Positions 1 through 8,336 are shown, counted from the stretch's first letter. The stretch: 64,000 nt of DNA from Pacificimonas flava (GCF_000342165.1 NZ_AMRV01000010.1:1-64000), one strand, 5' to 3'. A program made the numbers and translations. Notes: generated by a model from the letters alone, not told the origin.

Positions 1-60
1 TCGAGTTCAGGGGCAGGTCACACGACCGCCCCACCGTCTGAAATCCACCTGCCTCCTTTC

Positions 61-152
61 GTCATTCCTGCGAAGGCAGGAATCCACCAGCCTGCGCGGC
101 CTTCCGGCTCCGCGCACCAGCCGCCATGGACCCCTGCCTCCGCAGGGGTGAC
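61..152. repeat. REP-like palindrome doublet, copy 1
   Basis: Two hairpins in inverted orientation. The first is ATTCCTGC-GAAG-GCAGGAAT (64-83, perfect 8-bp stem), the second ACCCCTGC-CTCC-GCAGGGGT (130-149, perfect 8-bp stem). The pair is bounded by GTC on the left and GAC on the right. The two stems differ at positions that change on both arms together, so pairing is kept. Apart from these repeats, 1-503 holds no convincing gene; the open frames here simply run through the palindromes. Confidence 0.8.
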
Positions 153-277
153 GATGACGGTGGAGGTCTGCGCAAAGAACCTCCACCGAAGCGCCACACC
201 GCCGCTCAGAAAAGGGTCGAGTTCAGAGGCAGGTCACCCCGACCGCTCAGCAGTCTGAAAACCACCTGCCCCCTTTC

Positions 278-371
278 GTCATTCCTGCGAAGGCAGGAAT
301 CCACCAGCCTGCGCGGCCCTTCCGGCTCCGACCCGCTGCGCCGCATGGACCCCTGCCTTCGCAGGGGTGAC
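278..371. repeat. REP-like palindrome doublet, copy 2
   Basis: Second copy of the doublet at 61-152: ATTCCTGC-GAAG-GCAGGAAT at 281-300 and ACCCCTGC-CTTC-GCAGGGGT at 349-368, again with outer GTC and GAC. The bases around it also match, so 217-374 is a diverged direct repeat of 1-155 with a period of about 217 bp. The remainder to 503 shows no gene or obvious signal. Confidence 0.8.
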
Positions 372-503
372 GAAGATGAGAGGGGTGTTTCTCAACTGTC
401 GGCCAATCGAACGTCGGATCATTGCCTTGTTGAGTCCGCCTCGCCACACCGCCACACCGCGTCTCCGCGACCCCGCAGCGAAACGCGCGGCGCGTAAACC
501 TTC

Positions 504-1217
504 TTACCGCTCCTCAGACCGCTCGCGCCTCGCCCGGTACGCCTCGGCGATACGGTCGACCTCAGCCAGCCGGTCCTCCATGCCGTTCGCCGTCATGGCC
601 TGAAGCGTGCTTTCCAATATCTCCGGCCGCGCGGTCTCCGGCGTGCCGCCGCCAAGCGGTGCCGGATCGTATTCCAGCGCCAGCTGAATCCGCTCCGCAA
701 CGTCACGGCCGTGCAGCCTTTCAGCGATTCGGAAGGCGAAATCGATGCCCGCCGTCACACCGCCGCCGGATAGGAAGCGCCCGTCCTCGACCACGCGCTC
801 CGCGACCGGCTCGGCGCCGAACGCGGCAAGCCTGTCCCGCCACGACCAGTGACAGGCGCTCCGCCGCCCCTCCAGCAGCCCGGCCGCCGCCAGTATCAGC
901 GAGCCGGTGCAGACGCTGGTGACGAACCGGGCGTCCGCCGCCGCCTGCCGCAACCAGCTCAGCACCTCCTCATCCCGCATCATCGCCGCGCAGCCATAGC
1001 CGCCGGGCACGCAGATCATGTCCAGCGCTGGCGCGTCGGCAAAGGTCGCCGTCGGCTGAAACACGAGGCCCAGATCGTCGCTGACCGGCTCCAGCCGCTT
1101 CCAGATGAAGTGCAGACGCGCACCCGGCATGCGGCCAAGCACCTGCGCCGGACCCGTCATGTCGAGCTGCGTCAGCTGCGGGTAGAGAAGAAATCCGATG
1201 TCGAACCGCTGCGCCAT
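504..1217 (-). CDS. DJ-1/PfpI-family protein (GlxA-like amidotransferase domain)
   Basis: Predicted 237-residue cytoplasmic protein of the class-I glutamine-amidotransferase-like DJ-1/PfpI superfamily. Visible family features are the N-terminal strand with FLLYPQLTQLDMTGP, the glycine-rich VPGGYG turn, and the nucleophile-elbow segment TSVCTGSLILAAAGLL with the conserved Cys, followed by ACHWSW and a late GVTAGIDFAFRI helix. This resembles isonitrile-hydratase/GlxA N-terminal domains, but there is no AraC DNA-binding domain. The start at 1217 is preceded by AAGGA; a longer in-frame extension upstream looks non-coding and would run into the divergent gene's leader. The substrate cannot be read from sequence: isonitrile hydratase, protease/chaperone or glyoxalase-like activities are all known in the family. 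Confidence 0.85.
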   Translation of the reverse strand: MAQRFDIGFLLYPQLTQLDMTGPAQVLGRMPGARLHFIWKRLEPVSDDLGLVFQPTATFADAPALDMICVPGGYGCAAMMRDEEVLSWLRQAAADARFVTSVCTGSLILAAAGLLEGRRSACHWSWRDRLAAFGAEPVAERVVEDGRFLSGGGVTAGIDFAFRIAERLHGRDVAERIQLALEYDPAPLGGGTPETARPEILESTLQAMTANGMEDRLAEVDRIAEAYRARRERSEER

Positions 1218-1359
1218 GGACGATCCTTTCCGCTCTCTAAGGTCGGTCCGTGCTATGCGCTCCGAACCCCCACCCGCAAGCGGCGATGGCCGTTCCTGGC
1301 GGCGATCCGCCGAAGGCCGGACTTTCCCACGAAGACGTTTCTGCGCTATCTGCCGCCGC

Positions 1360-2091
1360 ATGATGTTTCCCGCTTCGCGCAAACCGCTGCGCTCCGCCGC
1401 CCTGATCGCCGCTATCATCGCCTTTCCTGTCGCTGCTCAGGAGACCGCGCCCATCCCCGGCGATGCAGAGGATTGGGTCGTCCAGCAAACCGAGAAGGCG
1501 CAGGCATTTGCGCCCGCGCTCGCCGATCTGCAGGCGGAGGCGGTCGAGCGCGTCAGCTGGTCGAAGACCATCGAACCCTGCGCCGCCCCGCCGGAAACGC
1601 TGCGCCTCTATGGCCTGCAACCCGCCACGGCCGATCGCATGGTCGCGCAGGGCATCATGGACGGCCGCTACCGTGGCGGCTGGACCTTCTACGGCGAAAC
1701 CGGCTGTCCGGAGACGCCGGTGCTTCGCTTCCTCTACGTCGCTGAGGCGGACGGACGCCACATGATGGTCGTCGTCAACCGGGGAGAGGTCATCTCGACC
1801 CCCAGTATGATGAAGGAGACGAGCGCGCTTGCCGGGGCGGAGGCCTATGAGGCGGCGCGCCGCGCGGATCCGGACTGCTCGGTGGAAAGCGTCGTCATGC
1901 GCCGCACGGAGATCGCCGCGACCGACCGCAACCTTTCCGCCCCGGTGGGCGGCGCGCGCTTTGCCGGTGGCTGGAGCGAGAACTGGCGCTTCAGCGCCTG
2001 CGGCGAGATGGTCGACGTGACGGTCCGCTTCGATACGGACGGGAAGGGCGGGACGACCGCGCGAATTGCCGAGGTGGATGTGGACGCCTGA
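1360..2091 (+). CDS. Exported protein of unknown function
   Basis: About 243 residues, not recognised. The chosen start gives a classic Sec signal peptide: Met-Met-Phe, basic SRKPLRS, a hydrophobic core AALIAAIIAF and a cleavage-like PVAAQ before ETAP. The mature part is acidic and alpha/beta-looking, with four cysteines at regular intervals (EPCAAP, TGCPET, PDCSVE, SACGEM), so two periplasmic disulfides are plausible. Longer in-frame starts exist upstream but overlap the divergent DJ-1-like gene and lack the signal peptide at the N-terminus. It lies 46 bp before the SDR gene on the same strand. Real by codon pattern and signal peptide; function unknown. Confidence 0.75.
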   Translation: MMFPASRKPLRSAALIAAIIAFPVAAQETAPIPGDAEDWVVQQTEKAQAFAPALADLQAEAVERVSWSKTIEPCAAPPETLRLYGLQPATADRMVAQGIMDGRYRGGWTFYGETGCPETPVLRFLYVAEADGRHMMVVVNRGEVISTPSMMKETSALAGAEAYEAARRADPDCSVESVVMRRTEIAATDRNLSAPVGGARFAGGWSENWRFSACGEMVDVTVRFDTDGKGGTTARIAEVDVDA

Positions 2092-2137
2092 ACCCGTGAA
2101 AAGGGAATGACAGCATCGCGATTTTGGAGAGATCAGC

Positions 2138-2914
2138 ATGACCATTCCCGCCCTTTTCGACCTTAGCGGCCAGACCGCCATCATCACCGGCTCCAGCCGG
2201 GGTATCGGCCGCGCCATCGCGCATCGCATGGCGGAGCATGGGGCGAACGTCGTTGTTTCCAGCCGCAAGGTCGAGGCGTGCGAGGAGGCTGCCGCCGAAA
2301 TCAACGAGCGTGTCGGCCGCGCCGCCGCTATCGCGACGGCCTGCAACATCTCGTCCAAGGACGACCTGTCGAACATGGTGGACCTCGCCGCCCGGACGTT
2401 CGGGCAGGTGGACCATCTGGTCTGCAACGCCGCCTCGAATCCCTATTACGGCCCGCTGGCGGAAATCGCTGATGAGCAGTTCCAGAAGATTCTGGCGAAC
2501 AACATCGTGTCGAACCACTGGCTGGTGCAGCTTGTCGCGCCGGCCATGCGGCAGCGCAAATCGGGCACGATCACCATCGTCTCATCCATCGGCGGCCTGC
2601 GCGCCTCCACCGTCATCGGCGCTTATAATGTGTCGAAGGCGGCCGACCTGCAGCTCGTGCGCAACTACGCCGCCGAGCTCGGCCCCGACAATATCCGCGT
2701 CAACGCCATCTGCCCCGGCCTCATCAAGACCGACTTTGCAAAGGCGCTGTGGGACAATCCCGACACGCTGAAGCGTTCGACGGCCCATTCGACTCTGAAG
2801 CGCATCGGCGAACCCGACGAGATCGCCGGCGCCGCCGTCTTCCTCGCCGCGCCCGCCGGCGCCTTCACCAGCGGCCACGCCATGGTCATAGACGGCGGCG
2901 CCACCATCGTCTGA
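2138..2914 (+). CDS. Short-chain dehydrogenase/reductase (SDR) family oxidoreductase
   Basis: A 258-residue classical SDR of typical length. The Rossmann cofactor motif TGSSRGIG is at 17-24, NAAS at 97-100, the structural Asn in NNI at 121-123, and the catalytic set Ser149/Ser150, Tyr163 and Lys167 (YNVSK). The C-terminal GHAMVIDGGATIV is the usual end of this family. The Arg-containing loop after strand 2 (SSRKVEA) suggests NADP(H), as an inference. The reaction cannot be fixed from sequence; close relatives are annotated as 3-oxoacyl-ACP reductase-like or dehydrogenases near acyl-CoA genes, but no such context exists here. A GGAGA-type ribosome site (TTTTGGAGAG) precedes the ATG. The REP-like repeats at 2964-3340 start 50 bp after the stop. 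Confidence 0.93.
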   Translation: MTIPALFDLSGQTAIITGSSRGIGRAIAHRMAEHGANVVVSSRKVEACEEAAAEINERVGRAAAIATACNISSKDDLSNMVDLAARTFGQVDHLVCNAASNPYYGPLAEIADEQFQKILANNIVSNHWLVQLVAPAMRQRKSGTITIVSSIGGLRASTVIGAYNVSKAADLQLVRNYAAELGPDNIRVNAICPGLIKTDFAKALWDNPDTLKRSTAHSTLKRIGEPDEIAGAAVFLAAPAGAFTSGHAMVIDGGATIV

Positions 2915-2963
2915 GGGGGCAGGACGCCGCGAACAATGCGGCCTTAACACCACCCTAAAGACC

Positions 2964-3056
2964 GTCGCCCCTGCGAAGGCAGGGGCCCATCCACGGTCAA
3001 AACCTGCGACGATCGCCAAACACGCAACCATGGGCCCCTGCCTCCGCAGGGGCGAC
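2964..3056. repeat. REP-like palindrome doublet, second family, copy 1
   Basis: Inverted hairpin pair GCCCCTGC-GAAG-GCAGGGGC (2967-2986) and GCCCCTGC-CTCC-GCAGGGGC (3034-3053), bounded by GTC and GAC as in the doublets at 61-371 but with GC-rich stems. The whole stretch 2915-3383 is gene-free and holds only these repeats. Confidence 0.8.
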
Positions 3057-3144
3057 GAGACGTGCGGTGAGCGTTGGAACAACCAATCATGCAGAGAGGC
3101 CGCCCTCCAGCGACGCAGCCTTACTCCCCTCACCAAAATACATC

Positions 3145-3236
3145 GTCGCCCCTGCGAAGGCAGGGGCCCATTCGTACTCGAAGCCCCGGAGCAGCGCCAA
3201 ACACGCGACCATGGCCCCTGCCTCCGCAGGGGCGAC
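3145..3236. repeat. REP-like palindrome doublet, second family, copy 2
   Basis: Hairpins at 3148-3167 (loop GAAG) and 3214-3233 (loop CTCC) with identical 8-bp stems GCCCCTGC/GCAGGGGC. This copy starts 181 bp after the previous one; the bases between doublets are only partly similar, so this looks like an old tandem arrangement. Confidence 0.8.
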
Positions 3237-3317
3237 GAGACGTGTGATGAGCTTTGAAAACTCAACATGGGGAGACCCGGCCGCCTAACGATGCAGCTTT
3301 ACCTCTCCAAATACACC

Positions 3318-3343
3318 GTCGCCCCTGCGAAGGCAGGGGCCCA
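3318..3343. repeat. REP-like palindrome, single (unpaired) copy
   Basis: One hairpin GCCCCTGC-GAAG-GCAGGGGC at 3321-3340 with the left-hand GTC flank. The inverted partner is missing; the sequence runs into the 3' end of the ligase gene about 40 bp later. It could act as a 3' stem-loop for the ligase transcript, but that is inference. Confidence 0.75.
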
Positions 3344-3383
3344 CCGCCACCGCCCATCACCGACATAGCGGCCGGAAAGCCCC

Positions 3384-4961
3384 TCAGCTGATAAGCCTTT
3401 CCAGCGCCTCGATCCGGTCCGCCTCCGCCGCCGGCTTGTCGGTGCGGATGCGGTGGATGCGCGGGAAACGCATGGCCACGCCGGATTTGTGCCGTTTCGA
3501 CGCGTGGATGCTGTCGAAGGCGATTTCCAGCACCATGGTCTTCTCCACCTCCCGGACCGGCCCGAAGCGCGCGACGGAGTTCTGCCGCACGAACTTGTCG
3601 AGCATGCGCAGCTCCTCGTCGGTGATGCCGGAATAGGCCTTGCCCACCGGCAGCAACTCGCCATCCTCGGTCCAGCAGCCGAACGTATAATCGCTGTAAT
3701 AGGAGGACCGCCGCCCCGATCCGCGCTGCGCATACATCATGACGCAGTCGGCGAGCAGCGGATCCCGCTTCCACTTATACCAAAGGCCGGTCTTGCGCCC
3801 CGCGACATAGGGGGAATTGCGCCGCTTCAGCATCAGCCCCTCGATGGCGGCGCTGCGGGTACCCTCCCGTATTTCCGCCAGATGGTCGAAATGATCGGCA
3901 TCCACCACCTCGCTCAGATCGAAACGGTCCGCGGGCAGGCGGTCGACGAACGCTTCCAGTCGCTGCCGCCGCTCGTGCCAGGGCAGGGCGCGCAGATCCT
4001 CCGCCCCGTCGAACAAAATGTCATAAACGCGCACGAAGGCCGGGGCTTCCTTCAGCATCTTTTTCGAAACCGTCTTGCGGCCCAGCCTTTGTTGCAGCGC
4101 GTTGAAGCTGGCCGCCTTGCCGCCCTGCACGTCGCCCTGGACCAGCAGCTCGCCATCGATCACCCCGTGCTCGGTGAACGCCTCAGCCACATCGGGAAAG
4201 CTGCCGGTCACGTCGTCGCCCGTGCGGCTGAACAGCTTCGTCTCGCCCCTCACATGGTTCAGCTGCACGCGAATGCCGTCCCATTTCCATTCCGCGACAT
4301 AATCGGCCAGGTCGACGCGGCCGTCCTCCAGCGGATGCGCCAGCATGAAGGGGCGAAAGACGGGAATATCCTCATGGGTCGGCTGCGATATGCGGCCCTC
4401 GCCCCAGGCGAACAGCGTCGGATAGGGCGCATCGATGCCGTGCCACACCTCCTCGACATCATCCGTGTCGAGGTCAAACGCCTGCGCGAATGCGGTCTTC
4501 GCCAGCCGCGCCGAAACACCGATCCTCAGCGCGCCGGTCGCCAGCTTGATGAGGGCGAAGCGTTCCGTCGGTGTCATCTGATCCAGATAGGCCGTCATCA
4601 CCGCCGGCGCGTCGGTCCGCGACAGGGCCTGCAGGCGTTCCACCACCTCCGCCAGCCGAACGTCTCGCATTTCCGGCTCCGCGCCCGGCAGCGGCTCCCA
4701 GATCAGGGAGACGGTTTCCGCCATGTCGCCAACGAAGTTGCGGCTCATCCTGAAGAGGACGGGGTCGACGCGCTCCTCGACCAGCGCCTTGATCAGCCCG
4801 GGCTTCACGCTGCGGAAATCGAGCTCGCCCGTCAGCGCCGCAAGCGCCCAGCCGCGATCGGGGTCGGGCGTCTCCACCAGATAATCCGCGATCAGCTTCA
4901 GCTTGGCATTGCGGGAACGGGTGTAGACCAGCCGTTCCAGGAGTTCCGCGAAAGCCTTCAT
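3384..4961 (-). CDS. ATP-dependent DNA ligase, repair type (cisplatin-resistance/LigB-like)
   Basis: A 525-residue ATP-dependent DNA ligase with three parts: an N-terminal DNA-binding domain (about 1-200), the adenylation domain with motif I EWKWDGIR (Lys226 is the AMP-accepting lysine) followed by LFSRTGDDVT and GVIDGELLV, and an OB-fold with the late motif LWYKWKRDP. It would seal nicks in duplex DNA. In many proteobacteria this ligase is encoded with a metallo-beta-lactamase-like exonuclease, an Lhr-type helicase and the PdeM phosphoesterase, and all three partners lie within the next 8 kb here. Transcription would come from the exonuclease and kinase genes on the same strand (44-bp gap to the kinase). 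The gene ends about 43 bp from a REP-like hairpin. Confidence 0.95.
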   Translation of the reverse strand: MKAFAELLERLVYTRSRNAKLKLIADYLVETPDPDRGWALAALTGELDFRSVKPGLIKALVEERVDPVLFRMSRNFVGDMAETVSLIWEPLPGAEPEMRDVRLAEVVERLQALSRTDAPAVMTAYLDQMTPTERFALIKLATGALRIGVSARLAKTAFAQAFDLDTDDVEEVWHGIDAPYPTLFAWGEGRISQPTHEDIPVFRPFMLAHPLEDGRVDLADYVAEWKWDGIRVQLNHVRGETKLFSRTGDDVTGSFPDVAEAFTEHGVIDGELLVQGDVQGGKAASFNALQQRLGRKTVSKKMLKEAPAFVRVYDILFDGAEDLRALPWHERRQRLEAFVDRLPADRFDLSEVVDADHFDHLAEIREGTRSAAIEGLMLKRRNSPYVAGRKTGLWYKWKRDPLLADCVMMYAQRGSGRRSSYYSDYTFGCWTEDGELLPVGKAYSGITDEELRMLDKFVRQNSVARFGPVREVEKTMVLEIAFDSIHASKRHKSGVAMRFPRIHRIRTDKPAAEADRIEALERLIS

Positions 4962-5005
4962 CGACAGGGGGAACGCGGCATATTCGGCCGGGGTCCCTCC
5001 TGGAT

Positions 5006-6019
5006 TCAGTCGGCGGCGGACAGTTCCAGGACGAAACGCGTGCCCGGCACCGTCTCGTCGCGGCGCAGCGTGCCCCCGGCCTGCGCGGCAAAGGCCGTGA
5101 TCAGCTTCTGCCCCAGGCTGCCGGGCCGCGCCTCCGCGCCGTCCATGCCGCAGCCGTCATCGGCGACGATCAGGCAGATATTGCCGTCGGCATTGCCGTG
5201 CATGCGGATTTCGATCCGCCCTTCGCCCAGGTCCGGGAAGGCGTGCTTTGCCGCGTTCGTCGCCAGTTCGTTGACCAGCAGGCCGATGGTGATGGCGCGG
5301 TCGCGCGGCAGGTGGATGTCTTCCGCATCGCAGACCACCTCGATTCCGCGCGACAGCGACAGGCTGTCCGTCAGCGCGGTGCACAATTCCTGCAGATAGG
5401 GGCGCATCGCCACCATCGTCGGAAGGTCGCTGCCGCGATAGAGGGAGCGGTGCGCCCGCGCGATGGACTCGATGCGCAGGGCCGCCGTGCTCAGCGCCTC
5501 CGCCGCCGGATCGCCCTTCGGGAACTGCCGCCGCTGCATGTCGAGCAAAGAGGAGACCATGGCGAAGTTGTTCTTCACCCGGTGGTCGAGCTCCTGCAGG
5601 TAGAGGTCGCGCCGGGCCAGCGCCTCGTCGCGCTCCGCCGCCGCCCGCCGGACGGCACCGCGAAACACCTCGGCCAGCGCGACGATCATCAGGCCGGCGA
5701 TCACGTTCGCCGCCACGCGGGGGCCGTCGGACGGCAGTTCGAACGCGAAACTGTCGGGGTAGGGCAGCACATGGTACCAGACGAAGACGGCGCACAGGAT
5801 CTCCGTCAGCAGCCCGCTTTGCCACCGGGCGAACAGGCTGGCGATCAGTACGAAGGGCAGGGTCAGCGAAAACGGCCCGGCGCCGGGCATGACGCGGTCC
5901 ACCAGCCAGCGCGTCGTATAGGCAAGGACACAGCAGACCAGCGCCGTCAGAACCATCGTGGCCGCGCGCGGCACACGCTGCGCGAACCTGTCGGGCAGGT
6001 CCAGTTCTCCAAGACGCAT
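5006..6019 (-). CDS. Membrane sensor histidine kinase (HisKA_2/HWE type)
   Basis: A 337-residue kinase. The N-terminal 120 residues hold about four hydrophobic segments (roughly 22-40, 53-67, 70-86, 103-119), like the DUF4118/KdpD-type membrane sensor. The dimerisation segment LQELDHRVKNNFAMVSSLL contains phospho-accepting His146 and the HRVKNN signature of HisKA_2/HWE kinases. The ATPase domain has the N-box NELATNAAKHAF and the DDGCGM and GSLGQKL nucleotide-binding loops. Kinases of this class often act in blue-light, stress or general stress-response phosphorelays in alphaproteobacteria; the signal here is unknown and no cognate regulator is adjacent. Its position between the exonuclease and ligase genes, on the same strand, is unusual for a kinase. 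Confidence 0.9.
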   Translation of the reverse strand: MRLGELDLPDRFAQRVPRAATMVLTALVCCVLAYTTRWLVDRVMPGAGPFSLTLPFVLIASLFARWQSGLLTEILCAVFVWYHVLPYPDSFAFELPSDGPRVAANVIAGLMIVALAEVFRGAVRRAAAERDEALARRDLYLQELDHRVKNNFAMVSSLLDMQRRQFPKGDPAAEALSTAALRIESIARAHRSLYRGSDLPTMVAMRPYLQELCTALTDSLSLSRGIEVVCDAEDIHLPRDRAITIGLLVNELATNAAKHAFPDLGEGRIEIRMHGNADGNICLIVADDGCGMDGAEARPGSLGQKLITAFAAQAGGTLRRDETVPGTRFVLELSAAD

Positions 6020-6110
6020 TCTGTTATCGACCCCGCGAGACGCCGCCCCGATATCTTCATTACGCCAAGGCCGCTGCGCTTGCGAATCGTTTTTTTCTCC
6101 TTAACTTAGG

Positions 6111-7112
6111 TCAGTCGTCTTCATCCTCTCGGCCCACCAGGTGCAGCGCGCGCGCCTTGATCTGCCGCGTCATGCACCAGTGGAGGAGCGCGTCCTCCCG
6201 CCCGTGCGTCACCCACACTTCCTTCGGACCGACCTCCGTGATGGTGCCGGTCAGCTCGTCCCAATCGGCATGGTCGGAGATGATCAGCGGCAGCTCCACG
6301 TTCCGTTGCCGCGCGCGCTGGCGGATGCGCATCCAGCCCGAGGCCATGGCGGTGATCGGATCGGGCAGGCGCCGCGACCAGCGGTCGTTCAGCGCGCCGG
6401 GGGGCGACAGCACGATGCGCCCGCGCAGTTCATCCTTCGTCTTTCCCGTCGCCAGTATCAGGTCGCCAAGATCGACGCCGAGATCGCCATAAAGCGAGCA
6501 CAGCCGTTCCAGCGCGCCGTGAATATAGATCGGGTCATGGTGGCCGAGATCGCGCAGGTGCCGGATCACCCGCTGCGCCTTGCCCAGCGCATAGGCGCCG
6601 ATCAGAACGCAGCGGTCGGGGTTGGCGGCAAGCGCCTCCAGCGCCTTTTCCACCTCTCCCGCCGTGTCCGGATGGCGGAAGACCGGCAGGCCGAACGTCG
6701 CCTCCGTGATGAAGACATCGCAGGCGACAGGCTGGAACGGCGCGCAGGTCGGGTCGGCGCGGCGTTTGTAGTCGCCGGACACCACCACGCGCTCGCCCGC
6801 GTGATCCATGACGATCTGCGCCGATCCCAGCACATGCCCGGCCGGCACGAAGCTGACGTCGACCTCGCCCACGCGCATCACCTCGCCGTGTTGCACGGGC
6901 GTCGATTCCGCATATTCGCCGTAACGGGTTTCCATGATAGCCAGCGTCTCGGGCGTGGCCATGACATGGTCGTGTCCGGACCGGGCATGATCGGCGTGGC
7001 CGTGCGTCACCAGCGCAAGCGGCTGCGGATCGGACGGATCGATCCAGAAATCGCCCGGCGGCACGTAAATGCCGCCGGGATGCGGCTTTATCCAGGAACC
7101 GGGCGTTGGCAT
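6111..7112 (-). CDS. Ligase-associated exonuclease, metallo-beta-lactamase fold
   Basis: About 333 residues, matching the beta-CASP/MBL-type exonuclease encoded with the repair ligase and helicase. Metal-binding motif THGHADHAR lies near residues 36-44, with later metal ligands in GHVLGSAQI, SGDYKRRADPT and a C-terminal ISDHADWDEL and WVTHGRED. A role in DNA 3' end trimming before ligation is known for the family, not shown here. The start at 7112 (MPTPGSW) removes a long Ala/Ser-rich upstream extension that is only the antisense of the neighbouring gene's N-terminus. No strong ribosome site is visible. The divergent gene may start only 13 bp away. Confidence 0.93.
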   Translation of the reverse strand: MPTPGSWIKPHPGGIYVPPGDFWIDPSDPQPLALVTHGHADHARSGHDHVMATPETLAIMETRYGEYAESTPVQHGEVMRVGEVDVSFVPAGHVLGSAQIVMDHAGERVVVSGDYKRRADPTCAPFQPVACDVFITEATFGLPVFRHPDTAGEVEKALEALAANPDRCVLIGAYALGKAQRVIRHLRDLGHHDPIYIHGALERLCSLYGDLGVDLGDLILATGKTKDELRGRIVLSPPGALNDRWSRRLPDPITAMASGWMRIRQRARQRNVELPLIISDHADWDELTGTITEVGPKEVWVTHGREDALLHWCMTRQIKARALHLVGREDEDD

Positions 7113-7200
7113 GCTAGAGCGGACAATGAACGAAAAGCACCAAGGTTCACAGGACAGGCCCGGCACCGAAGCGGATGGCGAGGACGAGGAGGGGGCGCCC

Positions 7201-7821
7201 ATGAAGACCGGCCCCCTGGCGGCGGCGCGCGGCCTATGGACCGGTGCGGCCGGCGCCGGACCCGCGCCGGCGGACGCAAGCCGTGCGCGGCCCGCCGCCA
7301 CCGATGCGGATAGGGATGCTTCCACCGATGCCGGGGCAGGGCAAGCCGGCATGGAAGCCTCGGCAGCGCGGCCAGATGACGGGGCAGCAGCGGACGCTTC
7401 CGGAGACGCCGCCACGGATGCCGCGGCGGAGGCCGAGGCGCTCGCCCTCATGAAAACGCGCAGCCCTATTGCCCGCCGCCTCTATCTCGCGGCGGGCTGG
7501 TTCAATGTCGGGCTGGCGGTGATCGGCGCCATCCTGCCGGTGATGCCGACGGTCATCTTCCTGATCGTTGCGGCGGCCTGCTTCGCCAATTCCAATCCGA
7601 AGCTCGAGGCGCGCCTCCTCACCCACCCCGTCTTCGGCGAACATATCGTCGCCTGGCGCCGCCGCCGCGCCATCACGAAGAAGGGCAAATGGGGCGCAAG
7701 CCTCGGCATGCTCTGCGGCGCCGCCTTCGGCCTCATCTTCCTCCCCACCCCCTGGCGCTATGTCGGCACCGTGGTCGCCCTCATCTTCATCCCCTGGGTC
7801 TGGTCCCGCCCTGATCGGTGA
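7201..7821 (+). CDS. YbaN-family (DUF454) inner-membrane protein with Ala/Asp-rich N-terminal extension
   Basis: The C-terminal 123 residues (from Met at 7450) are a complete DUF454/YbaN unit: hydrophobic LAAGWFNVGLAVIGAILPVMP, the conserved motif FLIVAAACFANSNPKLE, HPVFGEHI, and a second hydrophobic pair ending IPWVWSRP. Function of the family is unknown. Upstream there is an open, low-complexity Ala/Asp/Gly stretch of 83 residues when starting at 7201, where AGGAGGGGG gives the best ribosome site; a start at 7126 is also possible and would lie 13 bp from the divergent exonuclease start. Starting at 7450 would give the usual family length but a weak ribosome site. The membrane part is certain, the start is not. 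Confidence 0.8.
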   Translation: MKTGPLAAARGLWTGAAGAGPAPADASRARPAATDADRDASTDAGAGQAGMEASAARPDDGAAADASGDAATDAAAEAEALALMKTRSPIARRLYLAAGWFNVGLAVIGAILPVMPTVIFLIVAAACFANSNPKLEARLLTHPVFGEHIVAWRRRRAITKKGKWGASLGMLCGAAFGLIFLPTPWRYVGTVVALIFIPWVWSRPDR

Positions 7822-7886
7822 GAGAGCTCGGACGCTGTTTGGTGACGTTCATGCTTGTAACCCGTCTTCCAAAGAGCGGACGCTAA

Positions 7887-8336
7887 TTATCGTGTAGCGC
7901 GCATCCAAATGTAGGTGATGTCGGGCATCTTCTCTTCATTTCGTTCACCATCTGTCATTTCTTCAATGATGAATCCGTGCTTTTCGTAAAACGCTCGCGC
8001 GCCAACATTCGACTGGAAGGTGTATAGCCGAAGCTCGGATTGGTTCGATTGCGCAATCTTAATCAAAGACGAGCCGATACCTTGTCGATGCAAAGAAGGA
8101 CCGACGTAGAGGTGATTTACCCATCCTGTCGAAAACGCTACGAATCCACTTAAATCCGGTCCGTCGAAAGCTCCCCAAACTGCATTTCTTTGCAGCACGT
8201 CGTCGCGATAGAACGCGCGATACTCTGCGGCGGAATGAATGGAGGTATCATAGTCCGGGACCAGCGCGACCGACGTACGGTGAAGATCGGCTGCAGCGTC
8301 GGCATGTTCGGCATTCAGTTGAACAAAAGTCAGCAT
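7887..8336 (-). CDS. GNAT-family N-acetyltransferase, AT-richer than neighbours
   Basis: A 149-residue single-domain GNAT. The acetyl-CoA loop is seen in NHLYVGPSLHRQGIGSSLI (the Q/R-x-x-G-x-G/A type), followed by an Asn-containing strand QSNVGARAFYEKHGF typical of motif B. The substrate is unknown. Base composition is clearly lower in GC than the genes on both sides: the line 7921-7980 has 26 G+C of 60 and 7981-8040 has 31 of 60, against about two-thirds around it. Codon choice is correspondingly relaxed, which suggests recent acquisition. It is convergent with the YbaN-like gene (65-bp gap) and divergent from the helicase. Confidence 0.88.
   Translation of the reverse strand: MLTFVQLNAEHADAAADLHRTSVALVPDYDTSIHSAAEYRAFYRDDVLQRNAVWGAFDGPDLSGFVAFSTGWVNHLYVGPSLHRQGIGSSLIKIAQSNQSELRLYTFQSNVGARAFYEKHGFIIEEMTDGERNEEKMPDITYIWMRATR

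Noticed and set aside
2960-3345. Regular palindromes resembling a short CRISPR array
   Set aside because: Spacing alternates, the units are inverted pairs, and each is a simple self-complementary stem. No cas gene is near.
3453-5399. Long 648-codon open frame opposite the ligase
   Set aside because: It is an antisense shadow of a GC-rich gene; composition is Arg/His-rich and lacks any family motif.
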